Origin: Azotobacter vinelandii CA
GTDB taxonomy: Bacteria; Pseudomonadota; Gammaproteobacteria; Pseudomonadales; Pseudomonadaceae
DNA length: 64,000 nt
Reading direction: 5' to 3'
Assembly (NCBI RefSeq): GCF_000380335.1
Contig: NC_021149.1
Location: forward strand, 1 to 64,000
Both the position numbers and the translations under genes were made by a program. The first letter of the stretch is position 1, and each line of letters begins with the position of its first letter. Below, one piece after another: positions 1-13,535 of this stretch. The notes below the pieces were generated by a model. It saw only the letters and a list, made by a program, of their open reading frames with translations, was not told the origin of the DNA and did no database searches.

Positions 1-24
1 TTTATAGGGAAGCTTGCCGATCCA

Positions 25-55
25 TGTGGATAACCCTGGTCCGGACGGATACAAT
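25..55 (+). promoter_or_regulatory. dnaA promoter overlapped by a DnaA box
   Basis: A perfect DnaA box (TTATCCACA on the minus strand) lies at 25-33. A plausible sigma70 promoter overlaps it: TGGATA (27-32) as a weak -35, a 17-bp spacer and TACAAT (50-55) as -10, about 46 bp before the GTG start of dnaA. The box over the -35 would fit DnaA autorepression, as known in other bacteria. The main origin region between rpmH and dnaA lies outside the window. Confidence 0.6.
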
Positions 56-100
56 GGCAGACTGTTTTTTGCCAGCCGTTCGGGCGGCGAGGGGAGATAG

Positions 101-1537
101 GTGTCCGTGGAACTTTGGCAGCAGTGCGTCGAGCTGCTGCGCGACGAGCTGCCCGCCCAGCAATTCAATACCTGGATTCGCCCTCTGCAGGTGGAGGCCG
201 ATGGCGACGAGTTGCGCGTCTATGCGCCCAACCGTTTCGTTCTCGATTGGGTCAACGAGAAGTATCTCGGCCGGTTGCTCGAACTGCTCGGCGAGCGTAG
301 CGAGGACGTCACGCCTTCCGTTTCCCTGCTGATCGGCAGCAAGCGCAGTTCCGCTCCGCGCGCGGTGCAGCCGGCGTCTCCGCCGCCGGCCGTGGTACAG
401 GCGGCACCGGTGGCGATCGAAGAGGCATCGGCCGCACGCACTGTGGATGCACAGCCGGTAGCGCCCGCAACGGTACGCACCGAGCGTTCGGTGCAGGTCG
501 AGGGGGGCCTGAAGCACACCAGCTACCTGAACCGGGCCTTCACCTTCGAGAACTTCGTCGAGGGCAAGTCCAACCAACTGGCGCGCGCCGCCGCCTGGCA
601 GGTGGCGGACAACCCCAAGCATGGTTACAACCCGCTGTTCCTCTATGGTGGGGTCGGTCTGGGCAAGACCCACCTGATGCACGCGGTGGGCAATCATCTG
701 CTGAAGAAGAACCCCAATGCCAAGGTGGTCTACCTGCATTCGGAACGCTTCGTCGCCGACATGGTGAAGGCCCTGCAGCTCAACGCGATCAACGAGTTCA
801 AGCGCTTCTACCGTTCCGTGGACGCCCTGCTGATCGACGACATCCAGTTCTTCGCCAAGAAGGAGCGCTCGCAGGAGGAGTTTTTCCACACCTTCAATGC
901 CCTGCTCGAAGGCGGCCAGCAGGTGATTCTCACCAGCGACCGCTATCCGAAGGAGATCGAAGGGCTCGAGGAGCGTCTGAAGTCGCGTTTCGGCTGGGGC
1001 CTGACGGTGGCCGTGGAGCCACCGGAACTGGAAACCCGGGTGGCGATCCTGATGAAGAAGGCCGAGCAGACCAAGGTCGAGCTACCCCACGACGCCGCCT
1101 TCTTCATCGCCCAGCGCATCCGTTCCAACGTGCGCGAGCTGGAGGGCGCGCTGAAGCGGGTCATCGCCCATTCGCATTTCACCAACCACCCGATCACCAT
1201 CGAACTGATCCGCGAGTCGCTGAAGGACCTGCTGGCGCTGCAGGACAAGCTGGTCAGCATCGACAATATCCAGCGCACCGTCGCTGAGTACTACAAGATC
1301 AAGATCGCCGATCTGCTTTCCAAGCGTCGCTCGCGTTCGGTGGCTCGCCCGCGTCAGGTCGCCATGGCGTTGTCCAAGGAACTGACGAACCACAGCCTGC
1401 CGGAGATCGGCGATTCCTTCGGCGGCCGCGATCACACTACCGTCCTCCACGCCTGCCGCAAGATCGCCGAGCTGCGCGAAACCGACGCGGATATTCGCGA
1501 GGACTACAAGAACCTGCTGCGTACCCTGACCACCTGA
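101..1537 (+). CDS. dnaA: Chromosomal replication initiator DnaA
   Basis: Binds DnaA boxes at oriC, opens the duplex and recruits DnaB. At 478 aa it has normal length for the family. Domain I spans about residues 1-80, followed by an Ala/Pro-rich linker (about 85-135). The AAA+ core carries Walker [10 protein letters not shown] (183-191) and Walker B LLIDDIQF (about 243-250). Domain IV ends with the DnaA signature [15 protein letters not shown] (from about 441). The start is a GTG preceded by a purine-rich GGGGAG; the product begins MSVELWQQ as in other pseudomonads. It is first in a dnaA-dnaN-recF-gyrB series, 28 bp before dnaN. Confidence 0.98.
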   Translation: MSVELWQQCVELLRDELPAQQFNTWIRPLQVEADGDELRVYAPNRFVLDWVNEKYLGRLLELLGERSEDVTPSVSLLIGSKRSSAPRAVQPASPPPAVVQAAPVAIEEASAARTVDAQPVAPATVRTERSVQVEGGLKHTSYLNRAFTFENFVEGKSNQLARAAAWQVADNPKHGYNPLFLYGGVGLGKTHLMHAVGNHLLKKNPNAKVVYLHSERFVADMVKALQLNAINEFKRFYRSVDALLIDDIQFFAKKERSQEEFFHTFNALLEGGQQVILTSDRYPKEIEGLEERLKSRFGWGLTVAVEPPELETRVAILMKKAEQTKVELPHDAAFFIAQRIRSNVRELEGALKRVIAHSHFTNHPITIELIRESLKDLLALQDKLVSIDNIQRTVAEYYKIKIADLLSKRRSRSVARPRQVAMALSKELTNHSLPEIGDSFGGRDHTTVLHACRKIAELRETDADIREDYKNLLRTLTT

Positions 1538-1565
1538 GCCAGACGCAACCGATTGGGGACTGACC

Positions 1566-2669
1566 ATGCATTTCACCATTCAACGCGAAGCCCTGCTGAA
1601 ACCGCTGCAACTGGTCGCTGGCGTCGTCGAGCGCCGACAGACCCTGCCGGTGCTTTCCAACGTGCTGCTGGTCGTCGAGAAGCAGCAGTTGTCGCTCACC
1701 GGTACCGATCTGGAGGTCGAATTGGTCGGTCGCGTGCCGCTGGAGGAGAACGCCGAGCCCGGCGAGATCACCGTGCCGGCGCGCAAGCTGATGGACATCT
1801 GCAAGAGCCTGCCGAACGACACGCTGATCGATATCCGTCTGGACGAGCAGAAGCTGCTGATCAAGGCCGGGCGTAGCCGTTTCAGCCTGTCCACCTTGCC
1901 GGCCAGCGACTTTCCCACCGCCGAGGAAGGTTTGGGCTCGCTGACCTTCTCCCTGGGGCAGAGCAAGCTGCGCCGGCTGATCGAACGCACCAGTTTCGCC
2001 ATGGCCCAGCAGGACGTGCGCTACTACCTGAACGGCATGCTGCTGGAGATGAACGGCGGCGTGCTGCGCGCGGTCGCCACCGACGGGCACCGCCTGGCGC
2101 TGTGCTCCATGCAATCCGGCATCGAGCATGCCGACCGCCATCAGGTCATAGTGCCGCGCAAGGGTATTCTGGAGCTGGCGCGCCTGCTCACCGACCAAGA
2201 CGGCGAAGTCAGCATCGTCCTCGGCCAGTACCATATCCGTGCCACCACCGGCGAATTCACCTTCACCTCCAAGCTGGTCGACGGCAAGTTCCCTGACTAC
2301 GAACGGGTACTCCCGCGCGGTGGCGACAAGAAGGTACTCGGCGATCGACAGTTGCTGCGTGAAGCCTTCAGCCGCACGGCGATCCTCTCCAACGAGAAGT
2401 ACCGCGGTATCCGCCTGCAATTGGCCAGTGGCCTGCTGAAGATCCAGGCCAACAACCCGGAGCAGGAAGAGGCCGAAGAGGAAGTGGCGGTCGACTACAG
2501 CGGCGATGCTCTGGAGATCGGCTTCAACGTCAGCTATCTGCTCGACGTGCTGGGTGTGATGAGTGCCGAGCAGGTGTGCCTGACCCTGTCCGACTCCAAC
2601 AGCAGCGCCTTGCTCCAGGAAGCCGATAATGACGATTCCGCCTATGTCGTCATGCCGATGCGGCTGTAA
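1566..2669 (+). CDS. dnaN: DNA polymerase III sliding clamp (beta subunit)
   Basis: Forms the ring-shaped homodimeric clamp that tethers DNA polymerase III to DNA and acts as a hub for Hda, MutS, ligase and translesion polymerases. The 367-aa product spans the three tandem clamp folds expected (E. coli 366 aa). It opens MHFTIQREALLKPLQLVAGVVERRQTLP and ends with the conserved VVMPMRL tail that forms part of the peptide-binding pocket. It is transcribed with dnaA, 28 bp downstream, with a GGGGACTGACC ribosome site, and lies 18 bp before recF. Confidence 0.98.
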   Translation: MHFTIQREALLKPLQLVAGVVERRQTLPVLSNVLLVVEKQQLSLTGTDLEVELVGRVPLEENAEPGEITVPARKLMDICKSLPNDTLIDIRLDEQKLLIKAGRSRFSLSTLPASDFPTAEEGLGSLTFSLGQSKLRRLIERTSFAMAQQDVRYYLNGMLLEMNGGVLRAVATDGHRLALCSMQSGIEHADRHQVIVPRKGILELARLLTDQDGEVSIVLGQYHIRATTGEFTFTSKLVDGKFPDYERVLPRGGDKKVLGDRQLLREAFSRTAILSNEKYRGIRLQLASGLLKIQANNPEQEEAEEEVAVDYSGDALEIGFNVSYLLDVLGVMSAEQVCLTLSDSNSSALLQEADNDDSAYVVMPMRL

Positions 2670-2687
2670 ACCTGCAACCCCGCCTCG

Positions 2688-6211
<3,524 letters not shown>

Positions 6212-6218
6212 TGAAAGC

Positions 6219-6241
6219 TGTGGGTAAGGAAATTATCCACA
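6219..6241. promoter_or_regulatory. DnaA-box pair downstream of gyrB
   Basis: A perfect DnaA box TTATCCACA lies at 6233-6241, and a one-mismatch box in the opposite orientation (TGTGGGTAA) at 6219-6227, 5 bp apart and directly behind the gyrB stop. The surrounding 250 bp (6212-6461) hold no gene. This may be a DnaA-titrating or regulatory site. The consensus match is seen; the function is inferred. Confidence 0.55.
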
Positions 6242-6461
6242 AGCATCAAAGCGAACTCTCTGGCGGCCCAGGTCTGCCAGAAGGGTTTGCGCTGGATGGG
6301 GTGATGGAAGCCTGTGGAAATCTGGGCGAAGGCAACCTACTCCGCCGGTCCTTGTCAGAGAAGAAGTCGCATGTGGCCCTTTGCGACGAGGATTTTCGAT
6401 TCTGTAACGGCGCCGTTTCTTGCCTAGAATGATCGCTTGTCGACCACACGGAGTCCACGAC

Positions 6462-6767
6462 ATGTTCCTTGCCATGAACCGTTTCAAGATTGCCCGGGGA
6501 CGCGAAGAAGCCTTCGTCGCCCATTGGCGTGAACGTGAGAGCTATCTTCACGAGGTGCCCGGCTTCGTTCGTTTCCATCTGCTGCAGGGACCGCAGGGCG
6601 AGGAATTCACCCTGTTCAGTTCCTACACCGAGTGGCAGTCCGCTCAGGCCTTCGAGGATTGGACGCATTCCGAAGCTTTCCGAAAGGCACATGCCAACGC
6701 CGGCAACAGCCCGCGCGAGTTTTACCTGGAACCGCCGCAGCTGGAGCTGTTCGAAGCCGTTCTGTAA
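6462..6767 (+). CDS. Antibiotic biosynthesis monooxygenase (ABM) family protein
   Basis: Small 101-aa protein of the ferredoxin-like dimeric alpha/beta barrel fold, the family that includes heme-degrading and quinol monooxygenases. Visible family features are the opening MNRFKIARGREEAFVAHW, the FVRFHLLQG strand and a W-x(5)-F-x(2)-W helix (WQSAQAFEDW). The ATG at 6462 is chosen because GGAG lies 8 bp upstream; an in-frame TTG 42 bp earlier has no ribosome site. It stands alone between gyrB and a convergent Dyp peroxidase gene. A heme-linked role, as for HmoA-type proteins, is possible but not shown. Confidence 0.75.
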   Translation: MFLAMNRFKIARGREEAFVAHWRERESYLHEVPGFVRFHLLQGPQGEEFTLFSSYTEWQSAQAFEDWTHSEAFRKAHANAGNSPREFYLEPPQLELFEAVL

Positions 6768-6876
6768 TCGCTTCCGCTCCGCTGTTGCGGACGCGGTGGA
6801 TGGGGAGCGTTCACCGCGCCGGATATTCTCCTCTTTCAGGCTCCATCTCGTTCTTTCGGAGACCGTCGGGACTTGC

Positions 6877-7758
6877 CTATCCCACCACCTTGCGCAGGTC
6901 CAGTCGTCCCTCTCGTACCGGTGGGCACCAGTAGTAACCGCCGCTGATCGGTCGGCTGAAGCGGAACAGGGCGTCGACGATACCATCGTCCAGGCCGGCC
7001 ATGCGCTTGAGCTGGGCTTCGAAGGCGTCGAGGCTGTGGCCGAAGGCGAGGAACAACAGGCCGGCTTGCCGGCCGTCGCTCCAAGGCATCGAGCGACGCA
7101 GGACGAAGGCCTCAGGGCTGAAGCTTTCTTGTGCGGTACGCTTGACGTGGGCGGATTCCGGCGCGTCTTCCAGCTCTTCGTTGTCGCTCTTGCGCCGGCC
7201 GACGATATTGTCCTGTTCGTCCGAAGGCAGGCTATCGAAGTGATCGAGGTCGTGTACCCAGTGTTGCACGGCGGCGAAGCTGCTACCCCGTTCACCCTCG
7301 GGACCTTCGCCGACGAGAGCGGCGGCGACAGCCTCTTCCCCGTCGGGATTCTCGCTACCGTCCTCGTAGCCGGTCAGGTCATGGCCTTCCCGGTAACGGA
7401 AGGCGTCGGTGCTTTGCTCCAGGCGCAGGGCTGGGTGCAGGGCGGCTACCAGTGCGCGACCGAGCTGCAGCAGCTCGCCGCGATCCTCGCCACGCAGCCA
7501 GCACCAGAGGGCGTGTTGGGTCGAGGGGATGTCCACGCTGCTGCCGTTCAGGACCGGAAACACACGCAGACCGGCGACGTGGCGGCTTTGCGCCCGCAGC
7601 AGCGACTCGCCGAAACCGACGACGATCGTCTCGCCGTCGGCCAGGGTGGAGAGCCGGTCGAGGGCGGCCGGCAGCTCCTCTACCGATTCGAGGGAGAAGA
7701 ACAGGTGGCATGCCAGTGAGGGGATCGCGGCAAGGATGCCCGGCTGGGAAAGCGTCAT
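6877..7758 (-). CDS. Dyp-type peroxidase (YfeX-like)
   Basis: Heme peroxidase of the dye-decolorizing family, 293 aa. The family signature GxxDG is present as GYEDGSENP; its Asp is the distal catalytic residue. The probable proximal heme histidine is in SAHVKRT, followed by the arginine segment FVLRRSMPW. The C-terminus has the family form GLLFLAFGHSLDAFEAQLKRM ... ISGGYYWCPP. The ATG at 7758 is chosen because AGGAG lies 6 bp before it; a further in-frame start 27 bp upstream lacks one. No signal peptide, so probably cytoplasmic. It converges with the ABM gene. Confidence 0.88.
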   Translation of the reverse strand: MTLSQPGILAAIPSLACHLFFSLESVEELPAALDRLSTLADGETIVVGFGESLLRAQSRHVAGLRVFPVLNGSSVDIPSTQHALWCWLRGEDRGELLQLGRALVAALHPALRLEQSTDAFRYREGHDLTGYEDGSENPDGEEAVAAALVGEGPEGERGSSFAAVQHWVHDLDHFDSLPSDEQDNIVGRRKSDNEELEDAPESAHVKRTAQESFSPEAFVLRRSMPWSDGRQAGLLFLAFGHSLDAFEAQLKRMAGLDDGIVDALFRFSRPISGGYYWCPPVREGRLDLRKVVG

Positions 7759-7875
7759 GAAAGCTCCTTTCTGGAAGAGTGGCAATTCCTGAGGGCGTCA
7801 TTGTGCCGGAATTCCTGCCGCTCACGAAACGAGTCGCGAATCATGGAGGGATTTCGCGGGGCAGCGAAGAGGCTT

Positions 7876-8898
7876 TCAGTGTTCGCTGTCTTTCTCTGCC
7901 AGCGGCCTGCCCAGTACGGCTCGCGCCCGGAAGTATTCGCTGCGATAGACGGCAAAGATTTCGCCGATCATTGTTTCCGCCATACCCAGCTGGCTCAAGG
8001 TTCGCCGCAGGTAGGCGCAGCTTTCGACGAAACGAAAGGATTCGCAGAGCAACTGGCGATTGAGGGACATGTCACCCGCTGACCCGCCGTCGAGCAGCCG
8101 ATCCAGCACGGCGTCCATCAGCCCGGCGACCGTGCGTGCGTCCGCCCGGCGACGGCCCTGACGCCAGGCGTCGAGCTGGTACTCCCTGGTCTGGACATCC
8201 ATGCCCTCCCTTGCCCAGAGCCTGGCCAGGCTGCTGTAGTCGTCCTGCTGTTCCGGGCAGTCGTCGACCAGGGCGGCGAGATGAACCAGATAGTCCTCCA
8301 CGGGGTTGTTCCACTGTCCGTTCGTGGCATCGATGTTCGGCAGGAAGCGCTCGAGCAGCACTTCGTGCTGTTCGCCGTCTTCCGCCAACAGTTCCCAGTA
8401 TTCAAGGCTGAGATCGACCACCCGCCAGGCGGCCAGGCGCAGCGCCAGGGCGAACGCATCGGCGAGCCGCGTCTCGAGCAGCAGTTCGTTCTCCAGCAGT
8501 GCGTCGGTTTCCTCGATATCCCGCAGGTGGCGACGCAGGCGCTCGCCGGCCGACGGGCAGCCGAGTTCGGTGGCCAGGGGGCTGTGAGCCAGGCAGCGGA
8601 GCCGATCGAGACCGCTATCCTGCTGTGCCAAGATCTGGTTGGTCAGCCGGCGCTCCTCCTCCAGACGCTGTCGCCAGTAGTCGCGAGCGGCCGGGTGGAC
8701 GAACAGGCCGCCGTCGAGCAGCCGTTGCCACTGGGCATGGCAGGACCAGTAACCGGGAGCGTCGAGTGCTTCCGGCGGATTGTCCTGGCTTTGCCGGGGC
8801 AGATTGAGTAGTTCCAGCAGCAGTGGCAGGGGCAGGAAGAACAGTGTGCCCTCCTCGATCGCCGCTTCCTGCAGCGGAACGGTTCCGTTGGCCGTCAT
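7876..8898 (-). CDS. Conserved-looking protein of unknown function
   Basis: About 340 aa from the ATG at 8898 (MTANGTVPLQEAA). I do not recognise a family. The protein looks helix-rich and acidic, rich in Leu, Glu and Arg (for example RQRLEEERRLTNQILAQQ), with no membrane segment, signal peptide or nucleotide motif. The start is uncertain: the frame stays open to 9126, but the extra N-terminus is Arg/Pro-rich low-complexity sequence and would include the parS site at 9047-9062. An in-frame ATG at 8967 is also possible. No strong ribosome site precedes any of them. It lies upstream of the Dyp peroxidase on the same strand. Confidence 0.6.
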   Translation of the reverse strand: MTANGTVPLQEAAIEEGTLFFLPLPLLLELLNLPRQSQDNPPEALDAPGYWSCHAQWQRLLDGGLFVHPAARDYWRQRLEEERRLTNQILAQQDSGLDRLRCLAHSPLATELGCPSAGERLRRHLRDIEETDALLENELLLETRLADAFALALRLAAWRVVDLSLEYWELLAEDGEQHEVLLERFLPNIDATNGQWNNPVEDYLVHLAALVDDCPEQQDDYSSLARLWAREGMDVQTREYQLDAWRQGRRRADARTVAGLMDAVLDRLLDGGSAGDMSLNRQLLCESFRFVESCAYLRRTLSQLGMAETMIGEIFAVYRSEYFRARAVLGRPLAEKDSEH

Positions 8899-9046
8899 GA
8901 CAAGGGTATCTCGCTCGCTGGCTTCCTTCCGGCTCGGCGGTTGAGGAGGCTGTGGCGACGGCATTGGGCGGTGTAATCCATGGGGCGGGTTCCGGCTACG
9001 TCTGGTCTGGCGAGAGGATCTATGGGATGGCATGCCGTGCATGGGG

Positions 9047-9062
9047 CGTTCCACGTGGAACA
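9047..9062. promoter_or_regulatory. parS site 3 (one mismatch)
   Basis: CGTTCCACGTGGAACA differs from the 16-bp parS consensus only in its first base. It lies in the roughly 240-bp gap between the unknown gene (start 8898) and lptA (end 9136), about 9 kb from dnaA. Together with the two recF sites it makes a parS cluster near the origin. Confidence 0.85.
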
Positions 9063-9135
9063 TGGCCCGTCGACGCCGGACCGGGCCCACGAAAGCCGGG
9101 ACGGGGCCGGCTTTTCTGGAACGCATGCCGGGATG

Positions 9136-9897
9136 TTAAACCTTGGCCGCTCCATCGACCACTGGGTCGTCGCTCAGGACGCCGAGCTGACGCTGGGTCT
9201 GCTCGACCCAGGCGAAGGCACGTTCGTTGAGGTCGGCGATGGCGCGCGGACCTTCGCCCTCGGCCTGCAAAGGCGGACCGAAGATCACCCGGATGGTACC
9301 GGGAGTTTTGCTCCAGCCATCCTTGGGCCAATAGCGGCCGGCGTCGTGGGCGACCGGTAGTACCGGCAGGCCGGCGTTCACCGCGAGGGCCGCACCGCCG
9401 CGGGAAAACTTGCCGATCTGTCCGACCGGCACGCGGGTTCCCTCAGGGAAGATCAGCACCCAGACGCCCTGCTCCAGCCGCTTGTGACCCTGCTCGGCCA
9501 GTTGCTTGAGCGCTGCCTTGGGATTGCTGCGGTCGATGGCGATCGGCTTGAGCAGGGCTGTCGCCCAACCGAAGAACGGGATGCGTAGCAGTTCGCGCTT
9601 GAGCACCTGGCTGAGCGGCTCGAAGTAGGCCGAGAGGAAGAAGGTTTCCCAGGTGCTCTGGTGCTTGGCGAGGATCACGCAGGGTCGCTGCGGGATGTTT
9701 TCCACCCCATGCAGTTCATAGCGGATACCGATGATGTGCCAGGCCAGCCAGACGGCGCAGCGGCACCAGGTCTGCACGACGAAGCGGTAGCGGGCGCGAA
9801 ACGGCAGGAAAACCGCGACCAGCAGGCTGATCAGGCACCAGACGACGGTGCTGAGGGACAGCAGTAGATAGAAGATCGGAATGCGAAGGGATTGCAT
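9136..9897 (-). CDS. lptA: 1-acyl-sn-glycerol-3-phosphate acyltransferase (PlsC/LptA type)
   Basis: Transfers an acyl chain to lysophosphatidic acid, giving phosphatidic acid at the inner membrane. The 253-aa product has an N-terminal membrane segment (about residues 8-32). The catalytic block is HQSTWE (H79...E84), an H-x4-E variant of the usual H-x4-D. The substrate motif FPEGTR is at about 150-155. Pseudomonad homologues at this locus (PA0005, lptA) share it. The gene lies 6 bp downstream of gmhB on the same strand, so they are probably co-transcribed, with glyS and glyQ upstream. Confidence 0.92.
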   Translation of the reverse strand: MQSLRIPIFYLLLSLSTVVWCLISLLVAVFLPFRARYRFVVQTWCRCAVWLAWHIIGIRYELHGVENIPQRPCVILAKHQSTWETFFLSAYFEPLSQVLKRELLRIPFFGWATALLKPIAIDRSNPKAALKQLAEQGHKRLEQGVWVLIFPEGTRVPVGQIGKFSRGGAALAVNAGLPVLPVAHDAGRYWPKDGWSKTPGTIRVIFGPPLQAEGEGPRAIADLNERAFAWVEQTQRQLGVLSDDPVVDGAAKV

Positions 9898-9903
9898 GGG
9901 GAC

Positions 9904-10446
9904 TCAGCCATCGGCCTTGAGAAGATGATCGACGACGGACGCCAGGTCATCGAACACCTGGGTGCCGGGCGGCAGGATGTTTTGCAGGGTACGCTGGCCC
10001 TTGCCGGTTTTCACCAAGTACGGCCTGCCGCCGAGCACCAGGCCGGCGTGCAGGTCGCGGTGGCTGTCGCCGACCACCGGCACGCCCTTCAGGTCTGGGA
10101 GTTGGAAATGCTCGGCGATGATGCGGAACATGCCAGGCAGCGGCTTGCGGCAGTTGCAGCCGTCCTGCGGACCGTGTGGACAGTGCACGATCAGGTCGAT
10201 CTGCCCGCCCTGCTCCATCACCAGCCGTTGCATCTTCAGGTGCATGTCGGTGAGATCGGTCATGTCGAACAGGCCACGGGCCAGGCCCGACTGGTTGGTG
10301 GCGACCGCCACCTTCCAGCCGGCCTTGCTCAGGCGGGCGATCGCCTCGATGGAACCGGGGATGGGAATCCATTCCTCCGCGGATTTGACGAAGGCATCGG
10401 AGTCCTCGTTGATGACCCCGTCGCGATCGAGCACGATCAGCTTCAT
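9904..10446 (-). CDS. gmhB: D-glycero-D-manno-heptose 1,7-bisphosphate 7-phosphatase
   Basis: HAD-family phosphatase that removes the 7-phosphate in ADP-heptose synthesis for the LPS inner core. The 180-aa product has the nucleophile motif DRDGVIN (D7, acid/base D9), motif II TNQSG (50-54), the zinc loop C89-x-H91-x5-C97-x-C99, and the motif IV GDSHRD. Length and zinc loop fit GmhB. It is only 3 bp downstream of glyS, so it belongs to the glyQ-glyS-gmhB-lptA transcription unit. Confidence 0.92.
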   Translation of the reverse strand: MKLIVLDRDGVINEDSDAFVKSAEEWIPIPGSIEAIARLSKAGWKVAVATNQSGLARGLFDMTDLTDMHLKMQRLVMEQGGQIDLIVHCPHGPQDGCNCRKPLPGMFRIIAEHFQLPDLKGVPVVGDSHRDLHAGLVLGGRPYLVKTGKGQRTLQNILPPGTQVFDDLASVVDHLLKADG

Positions 10447-10449
10447 CGC

Positions 10450-12507
10450 TTACTGTCCCAGTACGGAGATGTCGGCGACGCAGAGGAACAGGCCACGCAA
10501 TTGCGCCAGCATGGCGTGGCGGTTGGCGCGGATCGCCGGGTCCTCGGCGTTGACCAGCACTGCCTCGAAATAGGCGTCCACCGGGTCGCGCAGGCTGGCC
10601 AGACGCTCCAGCGCCTCGCGGTAGCGGCGTTCGGCGGCCAGCGGGCGGACCGCGTGCTGCGCCTGCTGCAGCGCCGAGTACAGGGAGAACTCGCTGGCGT
10701 TGTCGAAGTAACGGGCCTCGATGGCCGCCGGCAGCTTGCCCTCGTACTTGCCGAGCAGGTTGGAGACACGCTTGTTCACCGCGGCCAGCGCTTCGGCTTC
10801 CGGCAGGCGGCGGAAGGCCTGCACCGCCTGCACGCGCAGGTCCAGGTCGTAGGCCGAGGCCGGTTGCAGGGCGCGCACCGCCAGGTAGCTGGAGACGTCG
10901 ATGCCTTCGTCCTCGTAGCGTGCGCGCAGGCGGTCGAAGACGAACTCGCTGACCTGCTCGGCGAGGCCGCTGGCCTTGACCTTGGTGCCGTACTGGGCGA
11001 CCGCGAAGTGGCTGGCCTCTTCCAGATTCAGGTCCAGCTGCTTCTCGATGAGGATGCGCAGGATGCCCAGGGCGGCGCGGCGCAGGGCGTAGGGGTCCTT
11101 GCTGCCGGTGGGCGGCATGCCGATACCGAAGATGCCGACCAGGGTGTCGAGCTTGTCGGCCATCGCCACGGCGGCACCGGTCAGGGTCGACGGCAGCTGG
11201 GCGCCGGCGCCGCGCGGCATGTACTGCTCGTCGAGGGCGCGGGCGATGTCTTCCGGCTCGCCGGCGTTGAGCGCGTAGTGGTAGCCGGCGATGCCCTGCA
11301 GTTCGGGGAATTCACCGACCATCTCGCTGGCCAGGTCGGCCTTCGACAGCAGGCCGGCGCGGATGGCGTGCTGCGGATCGCCGCCGATGCGCTCGGCGAT
11401 GAAGCCGGCCAGCCGCGAGACGCGCTCGGCCTTTTCCAGCACACTGCCGAGCTGGGCCTGGAAGACCACGCTGGCCAGGCGCTGGTTGAAGCTTTCCAGG
11501 GGCTGCCGCTTGTCCTGGTTGAAGAAGAACTCGGCGTCGGTCAGACGCGGGCGCACCACCTTCTCGTTGCCGGCGACGATCTGCGCCGGGTCCCTGCTCT
11601 CGATGTTGGCCACGGTGATGAAGCACGGCAGCAGCTTGCCGTTCGCATCCAGCAGGCAGAAGTACTTCTGGTTGTCCTGCATGGTGGAGATCAACGCTTC
11701 CTGGGGCACCGTGAGGAAGCGCTCCTCGAAGGAACAGACCAGCGGCACCGGCCATTCGACCAGCGCGGTCACCTCGTCGAGCAGGTCCTCGGGAACGACG
11801 GCGCTGCCCTGCTGCTGCGCGGCCAGGTCGGCGACGCGGCCGGCGATCAGTTCGCGGCGCTCGGCGAAGTCGGCCAGCACGTAGGCGCTGCGCAGGTCTT
11901 CCAGGTAGCTGGACGGCTGGCTGATGCGCACCGCGTCCGGATGGTGGAAGCGGTGGCCCATGGATTCGCGGCCGGCCTTCTGGGCAAGGATCTCGCAGTC
12001 GACCACCTGGTTGCCGAACAGCATCACCAGCCACTGGCTCGGCCGGACGAACTCTTCCTTGCGCGTGCCCCAGCGCATGCGCTTGGGAATCGGCAGTTCG
12101 TCGAGAGAAGCCTGGACGATCGCCGGCAGCAGTGCGCTGGCTGGCTGGCCGGGGATATGCCGGCTGTAACGCAGCTTGGCGCCGCTGCTGTCGATCTCGT
12201 GCAGCTCCACGCCGCACTTGCGGGCGAAGCCCAGGGCGGCCTGGGTCGGGTTGCCTTCGGCGTCGAAGGCGGCGGCGACCGGCGGGCCATCCAGGTTGAG
12301 GGTGCGGTCCGGCTGCTGGGCGACCAGGTGCTCGACCAGCACCGCCAGGCGGCGTGGCGCGGCATAGAAACGGGCGACCCGATACTCGAGGCCGGCGGCG
12401 GCCAGCCCCTTCTCGATGCCGGCGAGGAAAGCGGTGGCCAGGCTCTTCAGGGCTTTCGGCGGCAGTTCTTCGCTGCCCAGTTCGACCAGGAAATCTTGTG
12501 CACTCAT
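10450..12507 (-). CDS. glyS: Glycine--tRNA ligase beta subunit
   Basis: Beta subunit of the alpha2-beta2 glycyl-tRNA synthetase; it binds tRNA-Gly. From the ATG at 12507 ([20 protein letters not shown]) it is 685 aa, the usual length. The frame stays open upstream through glyQ, but the conserved start MSAQDFLVE is clear. The start overlaps the glyQ stop by 4 bp (ATGA), so translation is coupled, which suits a fixed subunit ratio. The C-terminal anticodon-binding region is present ([14 protein letters not shown] ... [12 protein letters not shown]). Confidence 0.97.
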   Translation of the reverse strand: MSAQDFLVELGSEELPPKALKSLATAFLAGIEKGLAAAGLEYRVARFYAAPRRLAVLVEHLVAQQPDRTLNLDGPPVAAAFDAEGNPTQAALGFARKCGVELHEIDSSGAKLRYSRHIPGQPASALLPAIVQASLDELPIPKRMRWGTRKEEFVRPSQWLVMLFGNQVVDCEILAQKAGRESMGHRFHHPDAVRISQPSSYLEDLRSAYVLADFAERRELIAGRVADLAAQQQGSAVVPEDLLDEVTALVEWPVPLVCSFEERFLTVPQEALISTMQDNQKYFCLLDANGKLLPCFITVANIESRDPAQIVAGNEKVVRPRLTDAEFFFNQDKRQPLESFNQRLASVVFQAQLGSVLEKAERVSRLAGFIAERIGGDPQHAIRAGLLSKADLASEMVGEFPELQGIAGYHYALNAGEPEDIARALDEQYMPRGAGAQLPSTLTGAAVAMADKLDTLVGIFGIGMPPTGSKDPYALRRAALGILRILIEKQLDLNLEEASHFAVAQYGTKVKASGLAEQVSEFVFDRLRARYEDEGIDVSSYLAVRALQPASAYDLDLRVQAVQAFRRLPEAEALAAVNKRVSNLLGKYEGKLPAAIEARYFDNASEFSLYSALQQAQHAVRPLAAERRYREALERLASLRDPVDAYFEAVLVNAEDPAIRANRHAMLAQLRGLFLCVADISVLGQ

Positions 12508-13451
12508 TCTGCAGCCTCCAGCTTGGCCAGGACTTCGTCGCGCAGTTCGGGGGGGGCCATGGGGAAGCCGAGCTTGGCACGCGCCTGCAGGTAGCTTTGC
12601 GCCACGGCGCGGGCCAGGGTGCGCACGCGCAGGATGTAGCGCTGGCGCTCGGTCACCGAGATGGCGCGGCGGGCGTCCAGCAGGTTGAAGGTGTGCGAGG
12701 CCTTGAGGACCATTTCGTAAGTCGGCAGCGGCAGCTCCAGTTCGATCAGTCGGTTGGCCTCGGATTCGTAGAAGTCGAACAGCTCGAACAGCTTGGCCAC
12801 GTTGGCATGCTCGAAATTGTAGGTGGACTGTTCCACTTCGTTCTGGTGGAACACGTCGCCGTAGGTGACCTTGCCGAACGGGCCGTCGGTCCACACCAGG
12901 TCGTAGACCGAATCGACGCCCTGCAGGTACATGGCCAGGCGTTCCAGGCCGTAGGTGATTTCGCCGGTGACCGGATAGCACTCGACGCCGCCGACCTGCT
13001 GGAAGTAGGTGAACTGGGTGACTTCCATGCCGTTCAGCCAGACCTCCCAGCCCAGGCCCCAGGCGCCCAGGGTCGGCGACTCCCAGTTGTCCTCGACGAA
13101 GCGCACGTCGTGCACGCGGGTATCGATGCCGATGCGGCGCAGGGATTCCAGGTAGAGGTCCTGGATGTCGTCCGGGTTGGGCTTCAGGACCACCTGGAAC
13201 TGGTAGTAGTGCTGCAGACGGTTGGGGTTTTCGCCATAGCGGCCGTCGGCCGGGCGACGCGAGGGCTGCACGTAGGCGGCGTTCCAGGTTTCCGGGCCGA
13301 TGGCGCGCAGAAAGGTGGCGGTGTGGAAGGTGCCGGCGCCCACTTCCATATCGTAGGGCTGCAGCACCACGCAACCCTGTTCGGCCCAATAGTTCTGCAG
13401 GGCGAGAATCAGGTCTTGGAAGGTGCGCACGGCAGGCGTAGTCTGGCTCAC
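12504..13451 (-). CDS. glyQ: Glycine--tRNA ligase alpha subunit
   Basis: Catalytic alpha subunit of glycyl-tRNA synthetase: 315 aa from the GTG at 13451 (product [18 protein letters not shown]), the usual length. The block [22 protein letters not shown] is characteristic of GlyQ. An AGGGTGA ribosome site precedes the GTG; an open extension to 13586 runs into the divergent tag gene and is rejected. It is the first gene of the glyQ-glyS-gmhB-lptA run, and its promoter must lie in the 84 bp shared with divergent tag. Confidence 0.97.
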   Translation of the reverse strand: MSQTTPAVRTFQDLILALQNYWAEQGCVVLQPYDMEVGAGTFHTATFLRAIGPETWNAAYVQPSRRPADGRYGENPNRLQHYYQFQVVLKPNPDDIQDLYLESLRRIGIDTRVHDVRFVEDNWESPTLGAWGLGWEVWLNGMEVTQFTYFQQVGGVECYPVTGEITYGLERLAMYLQGVDSVYDLVWTDGPFGKVTYGDVFHQNEVEQSTYNFEHANVAKLFELFDFYESEANRLIELELPLPTYEMVLKASHTFNLLDARRAISVTERQRYILRVRTLARAVAQSYLQARAKLGFPMAPPELRDEVLAKLEAAE

Positions 13452-13535
13452 AAAAATCACCCTGTCCTGAGGCTGCGACGTAAAAGGCTGCGAGTATACC
13501 CGATTCCCGGCCCCCTCCACTCTGTGCAAACGCCC

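Noticed and set aside
9892-12594. Open frame of 900 codons on the plus strand over gmhB and glyS
   Set aside because: Antisense shadow of glyS and gmhB; no family motif.
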